This document shows positions 54,350 through 64,000 of a stretch of DNA of 64,000 nucleotides, piece by piece. Within the stretch, counting starts at the first letter, position 1; each line of letters begins with the position of its first letter. The translations under genes and the position numbers were made by a program. The stretch is from Trichopria drosophilae. Taxonomy: Eukaryota > Arthropoda > Insecta > Hymenoptera > Diapriidae. The DNA lies in the NCBI GenBank assembly GCA_030407085.1, contig CM059582.1, forward strand, positions 55,064,001 through 55,128,000, written 5' to 3'. The notes under the pieces were generated by a model. It had not been told where the DNA came from. It made no database searches and saw nothing but the letters and a program-made list of their open reading frames with translations.

Positions 54350-55010
54350 TCATCTTTCCCTCCACGTTTGCAGTGTGTGACTACGCTCCTGTCTTCTAAT
54401 TGTGTCCATTGACACATTTGTCTCATTGTGACGCCTCTCGTAGATCCTTTTGCGTTCGTATGCTAATAGGTCTACGGGGACGACGCCTGCAAGGAGCAAC
54501 ACTGCTGCCTCCGAGACGGATCTATATGCGGATACTATTCGGAGTGTGCACCTACGTTGCACCCTTGCCAGTCGTTTGCGGTACGTCTCCACTCTCATAC
54601 TGGCCGCCCACACCTCCGCCCCGTATAACATGCCGGAGTGAACGACACTCATGAGGGCCCGTCTTTTGCTGCTCCTTGCACCAGCCACGTTCGGCATGAG
54701 CCGAGAAAGTGCAGCTGCAAGCTTACTTGCCTTATCAGCGGCTTTCTGGATATGCAGTCCGAAACCCAGTCGTTCGTCAATCGTCACTCCAAGGTAGCAT
54801 AACGATCATTGAGCTGTTATGGTTGCACCCATCACGTCTGCCACGAATGGTCTTGGAAAGCTTCGCTGCCTGGTCATGACGACCATCTCCGTTTTTGCCG
54901 CTGCGAGTTGGAATACGTGTCGGCTCAGCCAGCTGTCAAAGTCACTGCAGATTCACGCTATTCTGCGGCTAGCCTGTTCCGGCGTTCTTGCTGTGACCAC
55001 CATAGCTAGG
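54350..55010 (-). pseudogene. R1-type reverse transcriptase, catalytic FADD and thumb
   Basis: From 55025 downward, after a frameshift relative to the upstream frame, the sequence reads GFADDLAMVV (the catalytic xADD box) and, after stops near 54960 and 54815, AAAKTEMVVMTRQ, GVTIDERLGFGLHIQKAADK and MSVVHSGMLYGAEVWAASM. These are the thumb and connecting segments of R1-clade enzymes. Three disabling changes are visible. Confidence 0.85.
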
Positions 55011-56036
55011 TCATCGGCAAACCCGTCCACCTGGGGGTGTCTCCATCGTGAGAATATCATTGTACACGATATTCCACAGGTCGGGTCCCAGAACAGATCC
55101 CTGTGCCACTCCGGCGGTTACCCTTCTGCTTCGAGGTCCTTCTGACGTGTCATATTGTATTTCCCGGTCATACAAATTATCAGAGATGATAGACTGAAGG
55201 TATGCCGGGACCCTGAACTTCGTTTCGAGCGTCGATAGAATGTCGGTCCACCGAACCGAGTTGAAAGCGTTCTTAACGTCCAATGTCACAAGGATGGACA
55301 CGCTTCTCGTCCGGCGGTTACCGCTCCATGCTTTTTTGGGTTCCTGAAGGTCCTCATTTATCGCCCCTATCGTCGATCGACCACAGCGAAAGCCGTGCTG
55401 GTTTTCTGCCAGACCTCCCGCCTGCTCGACTGCTGCTCGAAGTCGTGTCCTTAGCAGTTTCTCCAGCAACTTCCCCATTATGTCGATCATGCACAGTGGC
55501 CTGTACAACGATGGAGTTATGGGGGAACCTTTGCCTTTGTCCAATAGGACGAGTCTCTGGCGCTTCCATTTCTTGCTGAACGTACCTGTCATAAGACAGG
55601 CGTTAAACATATTCAGTACCAGGAAGGGCTGCATTCTTGCCACCAACTTGATGGCCTCGGCTGGAATGCCATCCAGACCGGGCGCTTTGTTTATCGGTAG
55701 CGTTGCTGCTGCTTTTTGCAGTTCTTGGACTGAAAATAACGGCGGGACAATGATGGTCTCCGAATTCGACCTTGCTCTTTCTTTATGACTCTGAAAGAGC
55801 TCGTCCACAATTTCCGCCATTATTACTGGGTCCATAGGTGCCATTGACACCTGTCGGCCTAGTTTCCGAGTGACAATATCGTACCCCCTACCCCACACGT
55901 CCCCTTCGACTTCGTCGCAAATAGCTTTCCAGCACCGCTGCTTGCTGGTTTTGATAGCTATCACCAGCGCCTTCTTTGCCAGTTTGTAGGATGCTCTTTC
56001 CGGTCCATCTGGCGTGCTTTGTCGAACTCTAAACAT
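55011..56036 (-). pseudogene. R1-type reverse transcriptase, fingers and palm
   Basis: A 341-residue frame: KAPGLDGIPAEAIKLVA, YRPLCMIDIMGKLLEKLL, NQHGFRCGRSTIGAI, VTLDVKNAFNSVRW (first catalytic Asp) and VAQGSVLGPDLWNIVYNDIL. The next conserved block, FADD, lies just downstream in a different frame. Upstream, 56037-56290 read RQIGK, a stop, then FWWTDEIGELRRACLRAKRQ in line with R1 linkers. It belongs to the same ORF2 as the endonuclease. Confidence 0.92.
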
Positions 56037-56290
56037 CTGTCTTTTTGCTCGCAGACAGGCTCTTCGTAGTTCACCTATCTCATCTGTCCACCAGAACGTT
56101 GGTTACCGCTTCCCAATCTGACGTTTCCGCGGCATAGAGGCATCGCACGCGTCAGTCATCGTTTTCATCGTTACGTTGATCAGCCTCTCTACCTCGCCCT
56201 TAGATATTCCACTTAGGTTTGCCTCTTGAAGTAAACAACCCGCGTTCATGATACTTTCCATGAATGATCCTTCGTTCAATTTCTTGACAT

Positions 56291-56950
56291 TCAGCCTTTT
56301 CTGGTGACAGTTCTTGTGGCCACGACTCGTTCTGTGTCCCCCCCCCCCCCTGTATAGAAGGATATATGATGATGATCGCTACCGCTGTAGTCATCAAGGA
56401 CACGCCATTCCGTAATATCTCTCGCCAAGCGCGAGGTAGCCAGAGTGATATCAATGATTGTGCCCCGGCAGTCAGTGCGCTCGAAGGTGGGCTTGTCGCC
56501 TACATTCATGACGACCATATCGAGTCTTGCGATCATATCGACTATGTCGTTCCCTCTTGAGTCAGACCATTGCATCCCCCACTCTTGAGATTTGGCGTTA
56601 AAATCCCCTGCCACGATTATCTCGCCCTCTGCTGACCGGACCGCCTCTTCGAGATGGGCCAGTTTCTGCTCGAAGCAAGCCCTTCGGTCATTGGGCGAGA
56701 GATAGCAACTAAAGATTGTCGTATTATTTACGGTAACCCATACGAATCCATCTCCCGCTCCGCGGGCTATTACCGCAAAATCTCGGTTTCTGACCCATAT
56801 GGCTGCCGTTGCTGACTCATCAAAGAACCACCCAGAACCCGGTGCTCTCATATACTGCTCGCATATGATTAGTATATCGGCGCTGTGTTCATGCGCTCTC
56901 TCGTACAATAGATCCTGGGCGAGTATGCTACGCTGTAAGTTGCCTTGTAG
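56291..56950 (-). pseudogene. R1-type endonuclease domain
   Basis: Reads LYERAHEHSADILIICEQYM, then AAIWVRNRDFAVI, FVWVTVNNTTIFSCYLSPND, GEIIVAGDFNAKSQEWGM, RGNDIVDMIARLDMVVMNVG, RGTIIDITLATSRLA and YSGSDHHHISF. This is the apurinic-type endonuclease with its metal-binding Asn and Asp (GDFNA), IID and the terminal SDH catalytic triplet. A C run at ~56340-56352 causes a frameshift directly after it. The reading starts around 56940 (QGNLQRSILAQDLL), overlapping the end of ORF1. Confidence 0.9.
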
Positions 56951-56955
56951 GTACT

Positions 56956-57330
56956 TTACTTTTTACCTGGCTCCCCGCCAATGGCCTCTCGGTATGCTGC
57001 GCAGTGCATTGTCCCCACAATGTGGTTCGTTTTAGTCTCATCTGTCCGTTCCGAACAGAGGAAACAGCATGGCTCGTGTATGCAATCATAAGCCTTTTGG
57101 CCTATTTTACCACATCTCCAGCATCCTTTGCTCCTTTCGGTACCCTTACAGGTGGCCGACAGATGTCCGTAACCTTGACATCGGAAGCATTTTACCGCCT
57201 CTTTCTTAAGTCTAACACGACAGTAGACCCACCCAATCTTTACGTGGGCTAGTCGCGCCAGTTTCGCTGCTATCCCTGCTTCCACCTCGACGTAGGCTTT
57301 GAGGCAGCACCGAAATGACTTCTTCGTCAT
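56956..57330 (-). pseudogene. R1-type ORF1 with three zinc knuckles, 5'-truncated
   Basis: Reads YVEVEAGIAAKLARLAHVKI, CFRCQGYGHLSATC, CWRCGKIGQKAYDC, CCFLCSERTDETKTNH with a later C: three CCHC-type knuckles near the end of a Gag-like protein, as in R1-clade ORF1. Homology stops at 57330, where the target duplication begins, so the element is 5'-truncated inside ORF1. The ATG at 57354 belongs to flanking MITE sequence. Confidence 0.9.
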
Positions 57331-57343
57331 GATATGACAGAAT
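57331..57343. repeat. 13-bp target duplication of the R1-type element (right)
   Basis: GATATGACAGAAT, exact match to 53558-53570. Confidence 0.9.
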
Positions 57344-57500
57344 AGGTTCATCACATGTGTACATACCTATGCACATGTGCACATGTAAACAATCACAGCC
57401 TTAGTATATTCAACCATTTTAATTTGTTATCGAATTTATCGAATATCGAATTTCATTAAACGCAAACGTGGGCGTAAAGTACCCCTTGGAAAAGACCCCT

Positions 57501-57817
57501 AAGTGAGAGTAATTATGTAATAATTATATTTGATTCAGTAGGCCTAAAGGGCCATTTCGGGGCGTGAAACGACCAATGTATTAAGATAGGGATTTTTCCG
57601 AGTCATCATTGTTAAATATGGACATTTTTCATACATACTGAATCAAAAAATTATGTTCGTATCTCGGGCGTAAACGTCATTTTATACTCTAGATAAGAAA
57701 ATGTCTATTTCAATTCAACAGGCGTAAAATGACAATTTTATGACAGCAAGGATGAAAATTTCGATAATCTGCGAATGTGACAATTGTCGGTGATCGATAT
57801 TTCGCCTATGTGACATA
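57501..57817. other. Unassigned, with GGGCGTAAA modules
   Basis: TATGTTCGTATCTCGGGCGT (57652) and AGGCGTAAAATGAC (57720) belong to the dispersed palindromic module seen at 9774, 15576, 58085 and 63775. No gene. Confidence 0.45.
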
Positions 57818-57981
57818 CAGTAGAGCCCCTCACATATGGCCCTCACACTTATGGCCTTTCACACAACGGGCCTGGAATGCTTTCACTAGAATGGCACTTC
57901 TCCTCTCTTGCCTTTCCCCTTCAGAGGCCCGTTGTGCGAAAGTGAAATTCCCGAGCAGGCCATATGTGAGGGGCTCTACTG
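57818..57981. mobile_element. 164-bp MITE with pogo/mariner-like ends
   Basis: CAGTAGAGCCCCTCACATATGGCC and its complement, with further complementary stretches (CACAACGGGCCT / AGGCCCGTTGTG) inside. It is preceded by TA; the right-hand TA has become CA. The CAGTAGA terminus is typical of pogo/Tigger-related MITEs. Confidence 0.85.
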
Positions 57982-58159
57982 CACTATTTTTTAATTCGAC
58001 AACTCGCGTCCTAAGGTTTCGAAATATGCCACATTCGAGCCCTAGGCCACGAAATAGTGTTTTGCGGCATGAGGATCAAAAAACTATGTTCGTACCACGG
58101 GTGTAAAAAGCTCATTTCACGCCCTTGGTACGAAAAATGCTCTTGGGATGTCAGCCCAC

Positions 58160-58256
58160 ACAGAACCGAACCTTACAATAAGGTTAAATAACGTTGCTGT
58201 AAGCTTCTTAACATTATGACAAACTTATGTAACCTTCTTGTAGGATTCGGTTCTGT
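58160..58256. repeat. 97-bp imperfect hairpin
   Basis: ACAGAACCGAACCTTACA against TGTAGGATTCGGTTCTGT, with internal AAGGTTA/TAACCTT pairs. Possibly a small MITE. Confidence 0.65.
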
Positions 58257-58511
58257 TAGGGGGTGATGCATGAGACAAAGTTTGGACTTCTCAACGCAAC
58301 TATGACTATATGCACGTGTAAATGGAATATACTAGTACGTCAATCTGGCCGATAGAGGGATACTTAGTTAACGTCACTTTTGAATTTTCTCGGAAATTGC
58401 TATTTCCAGGACATAGAAACATATGACAAACAGTGACTATGATTGGAATGATTAGTACGGAGATATAAAAGTGGATTAAACAACCCTGAGTCCCAGTAAT
58501 ATTTATTCAAA

Positions 58512-58897
58512 AACCCCAGCAAACTGAAAGGGATTGAAATTTTGAATTCCATTGAATCCCTTTTTTGAAGGCATTGGATAGAATTCACTGGGATATATAA
58601 AGTTAAATTTGCAATCCCCACGAATTCCATCGAATCTCTGAAAATATTGATATATACATTATAGTTTATGTTAGGGAATTGAATGGAATTGTGCGGAATA
58701 AAAAATTACACTTTTAATTCCTAACAGTTCCAACGAATCCATATTATTTTAGGTTAGGTTAGGGAATTGAATGGAATTGCGCGGAATGCACATATCTTAC
58801 ATGTGAATTCTATGACGGAATTGGAAAATTGCCAATTCCGAATGTTCAATAAAAGGATAAACAATAAAAGCCCTTAATCCCTTTCCGTTTGCTGGGA
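58512..58897. mobile_element. ~390-bp MITE
   Basis: The left end CCCAGCAAACTGAAAGGGAT is complementary to ATCCCTTTCCGTTTGCTGGG at the right. The interior repeats GAATTCCATTGAATCCC- and GGGAATTGAATGGAATTG-type words (58675 and 58765). No gene. Confidence 0.75.
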
Positions 58898-59605
58898 CGA
58901 TAATAGATTTCAGAAAAGAACCCCTCAAAACATTCCGTGAGATCCGTTACGTCGTTATAGAAGGAAAGTCTCTAGATATCAGTAATATAGAATTATTGAG
59001 TCAAATAAGATGGAAACATTGTAGAATTGGTTTAATAAGTTTCAGTAATAGCTTGAAGCGTTAATAGACTCCCAAAAATATCTACCTGAGATATTCCGTA
59101 GACTCAACAATATTGACGGGCAAAGATGACGTAATAGACCAGGAGCTAGTGACTAAAAAATGTGAACGATTTATAAGCGTATGCAACTTAAATGGGGAAG
59201 TTCTGTAGGTATTTCATGAACTTTAAGCGACTAAATAAGCCGTTTTACGCTGCAGCGCCGTTGCAAACGTAATAACTGTTTGTAACAAAAACATGTGTTT
59301 TTGAACCATTAGTTAGCGTATACCAAATTTTATTCTTAAACTTTATCAAAAGTAATCCAGCAAGAGCTAATTTGGATACGATTTCCACGTGCAGGAAATT
59401 GTAAATAATTATTTGAACTTTAAAAAAAAATGAACTTTTCGAACAATAAGTTCGCGTATGCCATTTCGCAATCTTCTATTTGTTGCAATGAAAATCACGA
59501 AAAAGAACTTTGCATACGATTTCAGCGTGCACATGTGCTTGTGGCGATTTTTGAAACTGCAAATTTTTTCTAATAACTTGGAATAATTAATGTGCGTATG
59601 CCATT

Positions 59606-60733
59606 TTCACTGACTGTTACATGTAATATATATATATATATTGCATATAAAACAAATTGCATACATTTTGAAAATGTTTAGCTAGCTATTGGCTAAGCTA
59701 TTGGCATACGCAAAATTAAAAGTAAAAAAAGTTAATCATTTCTGAACAATCAATTCACGTATGCCACTTACATTTTCTGAAAATGTATGAATAAATAACA
59801 ATGATTTGACAATTTGCATACGCATTTAGCCTGCACTAGACTTTATACAACAATAACAACATTGTAAAAAAGACCAATTCGGGTATGCCACATCCCTGGT
59901 CGAAAAAAAACGCGGCGCCAGCTACAAATTGGCATGGCGCTAGCTAACGTCACGTTTTCATTCTACTAGGATGTATGTACTAGCAATACTGTCCCTAAAA
60001 AATGTTATTCTGCATGAAAAATAAAGGGACATGTATTTTTTTATTTTTCATAAAAACTTTGTTTAATGAAGTTATCTGGATTTGAACTTTGAAAGGTGAA
60101 ACTTGAAAAAAGTACTAAAACATTATTTCGCCCGTAATTGTTTTTCTAATTACTGTAATCAATTTTTTCTTGGGTATTTTCGGAAGCCTTGTCTTCTTTA
60201 AAATCCCGTTTGAAAATTTAAAAAAACTGCAAAATTTAAAAAATGATGGTCGATTTACTAAAAATAAACAAATTACATATTCTATATTCTTCGAAAACCC
60301 TCATTTTTTTTCTTTCACATTTTACCCATAAATTTTTACCAATTTGATGAATAATTGCTATAAGTTTGACGGTTTGACTACATTGGCAGACAGGCGAACT
60401 TTTTTTCGAAAATTTGTTTAACTTATATCTAGACCATACCACCCAAGAGAGATGACAATATTTTTAAGTATTTTCGGGGTCATTGATTACGAATACCTGG
60501 CCAGATTTCCGAAATTCAAAATGGCGGCTTCAATATGGCATCCGTCTAATGAAAAAACTGATTTTTTTGAAAAATAAAAATCGTCACCATATCCTACGCA
60601 GAATTCTGTATAAAAAATGTCTCTTGTCATTTTTTGAATATATTACATAGATTCCGAAGAAAAAAATGCCGAACACCTAAATGAAATATTTTTATTCCAT
60701 ATTGAAATATAGATTAAAAGTTACTCAATTTTT
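59606..60733. other. Element interior, no gene
   Basis: More CGTATGCC/GCATACGC words up to 59890. A palindrome-like GCGGCGCCAGCTAC ... TGGCGCTAGCTAACG at 59911-59950. The dispersed GGGGTCATTGATTACGAATA / CAAAATGGCGGCTTC module at 60475-60540. A (TA)n run at 59626-59640. Confidence 0.5.
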
Positions 60734-61068
60734 TAACATTGGTGGCCTTATGATGAACCGCTATTGCCGTAGAATGCTCTTCCAACTAAGCTAGGACGAA
60801 GAAAGGTCCCGGGTTCGATTCCCGGCCTGTCAATTCTCTAAAAGTTCGGCCCTCATTTTTTTCGAAAATTAAGAAACAATCTAAAAAATTCGTAAAATCA
60901 TTTCCATCTTTCAAGCTGCATGTAAAATAATAATTTTCCAACATTATCGCAACACTTCTGAATTGGGCAGACGAGTTTCTGACTTTCAGAAGAGCACCTT
61001 GTTGGAAAATTTAATTAGTCGTTGCAAAAATAACATCTATTAGGTTCATCATAAGGCCACCAATGTTA
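60734..61068. mobile_element. 335-bp MITE carrying tRNA-like sequence
   Basis: Perfect 26-bp inverted repeats: TAACATTGGTGGCCTTATGA and six more bases at 60734-60759, with the complement at 61043-61068. Inside, 60762-60837 contains a perfect tRNA T-arm. Confidence 0.88.
60762..60837 (+). other. tRNA-like pseudogene segment
   Basis: CCGGGTTCGATTCCCGG is a perfect T-arm with box B. Upstream, GCTCTTCCAACTAAGCTA equals the reverse complement of a typical tRNA D-arm (TAGCTTAGTTGGAAGAGC). The D-arm-like and T-arm-like parts are therefore on opposite strands, and no cloverleaf with acceptor stem or anticodon stem forms. A scrambled tRNA relic, not a gene. Confidence 0.6.
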
Positions 61069-62135
61069 TATTTCATTAGTAAAAAGTGGACCTCAAAAAA
61101 ATACTGAATTACTCAATTGTTGTTATTATTATTATTATTATTGAATTAAAAATGTGTTTATTTAACCCATTAACGTCAAATGTGCACATTTGCTCATGCC
61201 CTTTCAACGCTGTATAGAACAATCAAATCGGTCAGAAATGATCATGCAAACCAAGTTTTCTGATAGATTTTTTGATGAACTTTCAGAATCTGGGGTGAAA
61301 TTTTCGAAAAAAAGATTTTGTCAGCCTCATTTTTGCATTTTAGGGAAAGAAACGTCAAATTTTTAAGATTTTTTTTTTGAAATCCAAAATTTTAACCGGG
61401 AATTCTGTTGAGCTAGAGGTCTAAAACCTTCAGAAATCGTGCACAAACTATTTTTCCTTGAAAACCGTACCGTTACGAACATCAAAAATCAACTTGGCGA
61501 ATCCAAAATGGCGGCCGAAAGTCAGAAAAAATAATGAATTAATGATTAATTTTTTTCTCGAAAATGAATCGCGTTATAAAAAAATGTCACTTTACAAAAA
61601 GTATTTAGAATCATGCAAAGAATACGTGTGAATTTTTCCAGGACGTTTTGGGAAATTTTTTAATTTTGCCGAAAAATGGCCAGAACGAAAAAATCGAAAG
61701 TGGCCCGAAACATCTTGGAAAAATTCACACGTATTCTTGGAATGATTCAAAGCACTTTTTGTTGTATGAAACTTTTGGTCAAGACAATCTTTTTGGAATA
61801 AAAAAATTGCAAAGTTTTACTCTTTACTGCAACGGTTATTTTTTTATTTAAAAAGTCGTGTTGAAAAATATCGTATGTAACGTGAACGAAATATCGAAGA
61901 TCGAAATTTTCGCCCATGTTGCATAATATACTATTGCGGGATAGGTAAATTTGTTTTCTTCATGGTAAGCGCAAAATACGATTTTGCTCCCCGTTTTCGA
62001 GGCGCAAAATGCGATTACGCGCACTACGTCTCACCCACGCTTATACATTGCTCTTTGCAAATAAAAGTTGACGCATCTTGCGCTAACTATGAAGAAAAAT
62101 ACTATTCCCAAATATTAAATCACTGTTATTCGCCA
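61069..62135. other. Unassigned interior sequence
   Basis: TTAACCCATTAACG at 61160 resembles the start of the repeat at 29316. CAAAATGGCGGCCGAAAG at 61504. AAAAATTCACACGTATTCTT (61719-61738) and the near-complement at 61618-61640 form an inverted pair. No gene. Confidence 0.45.
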
Positions 62136-62607
62136 TCAGTCCTATAAAAAGGAAAAAGGACAGGAATTATCCCCCGCTTTAATGACTTTAAGTCTATTCG
62201 CGAGTCGGCTCTCGAGTGGAAAGGTTTGGAAGACAAACTTCAGAAAACAAGACAGTCAACACATAGACAAATTACAAGGTGAAACCCATCCAGAGCCAGT
62301 CCCCCCAGAATGCACTCCGCAGAGCGACTTGACCCCTTCTGTATCGCATTAGCACGAGGGTCTAGGAAAACTGCGGAAAACCCAGACCTATACAGTCGAC
62401 TACCGCATTATCATCATGGAAAAATGATGGTAAAGCAGCTGTCTCCCGCTCAACAGTTGAAAAAGTGGTCTAGCCGTAGCAAGCGAGGTGTTCAAGAAAT
62501 GGTCATCCACGCACGTAAGGATTCACTACTAGGATGCTTAACGTGTTGGACGACCGTGCACCGCGCCGACCAATTGAGCCACTGATGTCGGTCAGTCCTA
62601 TAAAAAG
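62136..62607 (-). mobile_element. Candidate tRNA-derived SINE with 16-bp target duplication
   Basis: TCAGTCCTATAAAAAG occurs at 62136-62151 and 62592-62607. The 440 bp between is GC-rich against its surroundings. Read on the minus strand it begins with GTGGCTCAATTGGTCGGCGC, an excellent box A/D-arm, and ~45 nt later AGTAGTGAATCC, a weak box B. The rest is unrecognised. The 91-residue plus-strand frame (62310-62585) inside is probably fortuitous. Insertion structure is strong; SINE identity is an inference. Confidence 0.65.
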
Positions 62608-62810
62608 TCATATTATATATTCAATTGATTTTTTAATGTTATTGCTCCTTTTTATTGCAATTTTAAAATGATCTTTTACGTGTTTCTGCAGTTTTAAAAC
62701 TTATGTCAATAATTATATTAAGCTTTAAAATTATAAAGTTTATAATACAATTGCTTCCGAGTACGAATAAATTATTGAAAGTTATGAAGAAAAACTGTGC
62801 AGTTTCAAAA

Positions 62811-63220
62811 AGCACCACAAGCACATGCGCACACTGAAATTGTATGCAAAATTCTTTTTCGTGATTTTCATAGCAACAAATAACAGATTGTGAAATGGCA
62901 TACGCGAATATATAATTCAAAAATGTACTATTTTTTTGTCAATTTTAAAATTATTTTTTACATGATTCTGCAGTTTGAAAACGTATGCAATAATTATATC
63001 AAGCTCTAATATTATAAACTTTATAATGCATTTTCTTCCGAGTACGAATAAATTATTCCAAGTTATTAGAAAAAATTTGCAGTTTCAAAAATCACCACAA
63101 GCACATATGCACGCTGAAATCGTATGCAAAGTTTTTTTTTCGTGATTTTCATTGCAACAAATAGAAGATTGCGAAATGGCATACGCGAACTTATTGTTCG
63201 AAAAGTTCATTTTTTTTCAA
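62811..63220. repeat. Tandem pair (~283 bp) within the right inverted arm
   Basis: AGCACCACAAGCACATGCGC (62812) and AATCACCACAAGCACATATG (63092) start two copies, each running through CGTGATTTTCAT.GCAACAAAT to GAAATGGCATACGCGAA. Confidence 0.8.
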
Positions 63221-63505
63221 GTTCAGATAATTATTTACAATTTCCTGCACGTGGAAATTGTATGCAAATTAGCTCTTGCTGGATTACTTTTGATAAAGTT
63301 TAAGAATAAAATTTGGCATACGCTAATTAATTGTTCAAAAACACAAGTTTTTGTTACAAACAGTTATTACGTTTGCAACGGCGCTGCAGTGTAAAACGGC
63401 TTATTTAGTCGCTTAAAGTTCATGAAATATCCACAGAACTTCCCCATTTAAGTTGCATACGCTTATAAATCGTTCACATCTTTTAGTCACTAGCTCCTGG
63501 TCTAT

Positions 63506-64000
63506 AAAAGAAGACCAAGAGGATTCATACTGGACTCTAAGCTCTTTCTACTGAAATATGAATTAATACTCGTTAGGCAAAACTGAAGACTTCTTATGTA
63601 AGATAGTTTTATAGAATAAAGAGATATAGCGTATGTATAAATATTATAATCTAGTGATAATAAATATAATATAGAGACAAATATAAGTTAGATGTTCATA
63701 CTATTTACCCTTTTTAAAGTGAACTCAATCCGTGCATAAACATATCGAAGGAGAGTTCCTAACATTTAGCTTTATGGGTGTAAAAGCTTACGCCTATTAT
63801 ACGAACATAATTTTTTGAGTCGTGAAATGGTCATTTTAACTCTTGCAGAATCGATAAGAATGATAATTATTTTCGCAATATCATGCAATGTTGTTATCTT
63901 GATCTCCAAGAGAGTCCGCAATTGCGAGTGGCCGCAAATTGGTGTGCTGCTCTTAGTCATAGTCCAACCTCTCAGCCATTTCACCAGTGTTTGTTCAGTC
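63506..64000. other. Unassigned end of window
   Basis: AT-rich. The TGGGTGTAAAAGCTTACGCC palindrome with flanking ATACGAACATAA at 63775-63815 is another copy of the GGGCGTAAA module. No gene. Confidence 0.45.

Larger units (their letters stand above)
53571..57330 (-). mobile_element. R1-type non-LTR retrotransposon, 5'-truncated, decayed
   Basis: Bracketed by a 13-bp target duplication. The minus-strand 3' end carries a poly(A) (T run at 53571-53591). Order on the minus strand: Gag-like zinc knuckles, endonuclease, reverse transcriptase, C-terminal zinc finger, 3' UTR. The GC content is clearly higher than the surroundings, consistent with a separate origin. Several frameshifts and stops show it is inactive. 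Confidence 0.93.
53324..57500. mobile_element. Palindromic MITE split by an R1-type element
   Basis: The left arm 53324-53570 and right arm 57331-57500 are complementary (AGGGGTCTTTTCC ... GGAAAAGACCCCT). The arms share TTTACGC and the TACATGTG/CACATGTA words. Without the inserted retrotransposon the element would be ~420 bp. The left inner part has its own perfect palindrome around TATCGATATATTCGATA. Confidence 0.82.
59134..63505. mobile_element. 4.4-kb element with ~470-bp inverted repeats
   Basis: The ends ATAGACCAGGAGCTAGTGAC (59134) and the complement (63505) lie in long arms (59134-~59605, ~63035-63505). The arms carry repeated CGTATGC/GCATACG words at intervals of roughly 60-150 bp, on both strands. 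The right arm has a ~283-bp tandem pair (62811- and 63094-). The interior holds a tRNA-like MITE and a SINE candidate but no transposase, so the element is non-autonomous or gutted. Confidence 0.85.

Noticed and set aside
54400..55788. Several plus-strand frames (54400, 54809, 55283, 55480)
   Set aside because: They are antisense shadows of the GC-rich R1-type reverse transcriptase.
60762..60837. Functional tRNA gene
   Set aside because: The T-arm is perfect, but the acceptor and anticodon stems do not pair and the D-arm-like block is on the other strand.
62310..62585. 91-residue plus-strand frame
   Set aside because: It lies inside an insertion with SINE-like features on the other strand; no similarity recognised.

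Overview
The window looks like a repeat-rich, AT-rich stretch of an invertebrate nuclear genome, most likely an insect. The evidence is intron-like gaps with GT/AG borders and a dense mix of eukaryote-only elements: Helitron, Penelope-like element, CR1/Jockey-type and R1-type non-LTR retrotransposons, Ty3/gypsy fragments, cut-and-paste DNA transposons, TA-flanked MITEs and satellites. I cannot name the order or species. I see no confident single-copy host gene; almost every open frame belongs to a mobile element or its remains.

Layout. 1-5894: the end of a ~1.18-kb tandem satellite whose units each carry the same 107-residue open frame. 5896-8133: a broken Harbinger/ISL2EU-like transposase (minus strand) interrupted by Ty3/gypsy reverse transcriptase and SAP-domain Gag fragments. 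8270-10830: duplicated non-coding repeats, including a hammerhead-ribozyme family. 11060-21985 (minus strand): a decayed Helitron (Rep HUH domain, PIF1-type helicase) with an adjacent Ulp1-like cysteine protease frame upstream. The Helitron is split by at least five later insertions: a Penelope-like element at 20129-21785 with a 15-bp target duplication, a 0.94-kb TA-flanked foldback at 17274-18212, a 108-bp MITE, a composite repeat at 15089-16225 and a 1.65-kb TA-flanked MITE at 13245-14892.

22073-31944: mixed repeats, including a second hammerhead copy beside a non-LTR reverse transcriptase end, a degenerate array of 'CAAAATGGCGGAT' modules, a curious 20-nt motif repeated at ~190-bp spacing, foldbacks and a broken insect transposase. 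32010-36082: a CR1/Jockey-like retrotransposon (minus strand) with an intact 981-residue ORF2 but an interrupted ORF1. 37936-38984: a palindromic non-autonomous insertion with an exact 12-bp target duplication and two hammerhead ribozymes in opposite orientation.

40991-48298: a 7.3-kb DNA transposon with ~630-bp inverted repeats. Its transposase is split by a second 2.97-kb transposon (43233-46202) that has 145-bp inverted repeats, a 4-bp target duplication and its own transposase. 48759-48988: a hAT/ZBED-like exon remnant. 49006-52355: a second satellite (67-bp monomers rich in CCGACC, with higher-order repeats). 53324-57500: a palindromic MITE with an R1-type retrotransposon inserted in its centre (13-bp target duplication). 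57818-64000: small MITEs and a 4.4-kb element with long inverted repeats that contains a tRNA-like MITE and a SINE candidate.

The genes do not form a pathway. The value of the window is as a record of nested transposition and in its self-cleaving RNA motifs: four hammerheads of two related families in which loop I and loop II appear mutually complementary.
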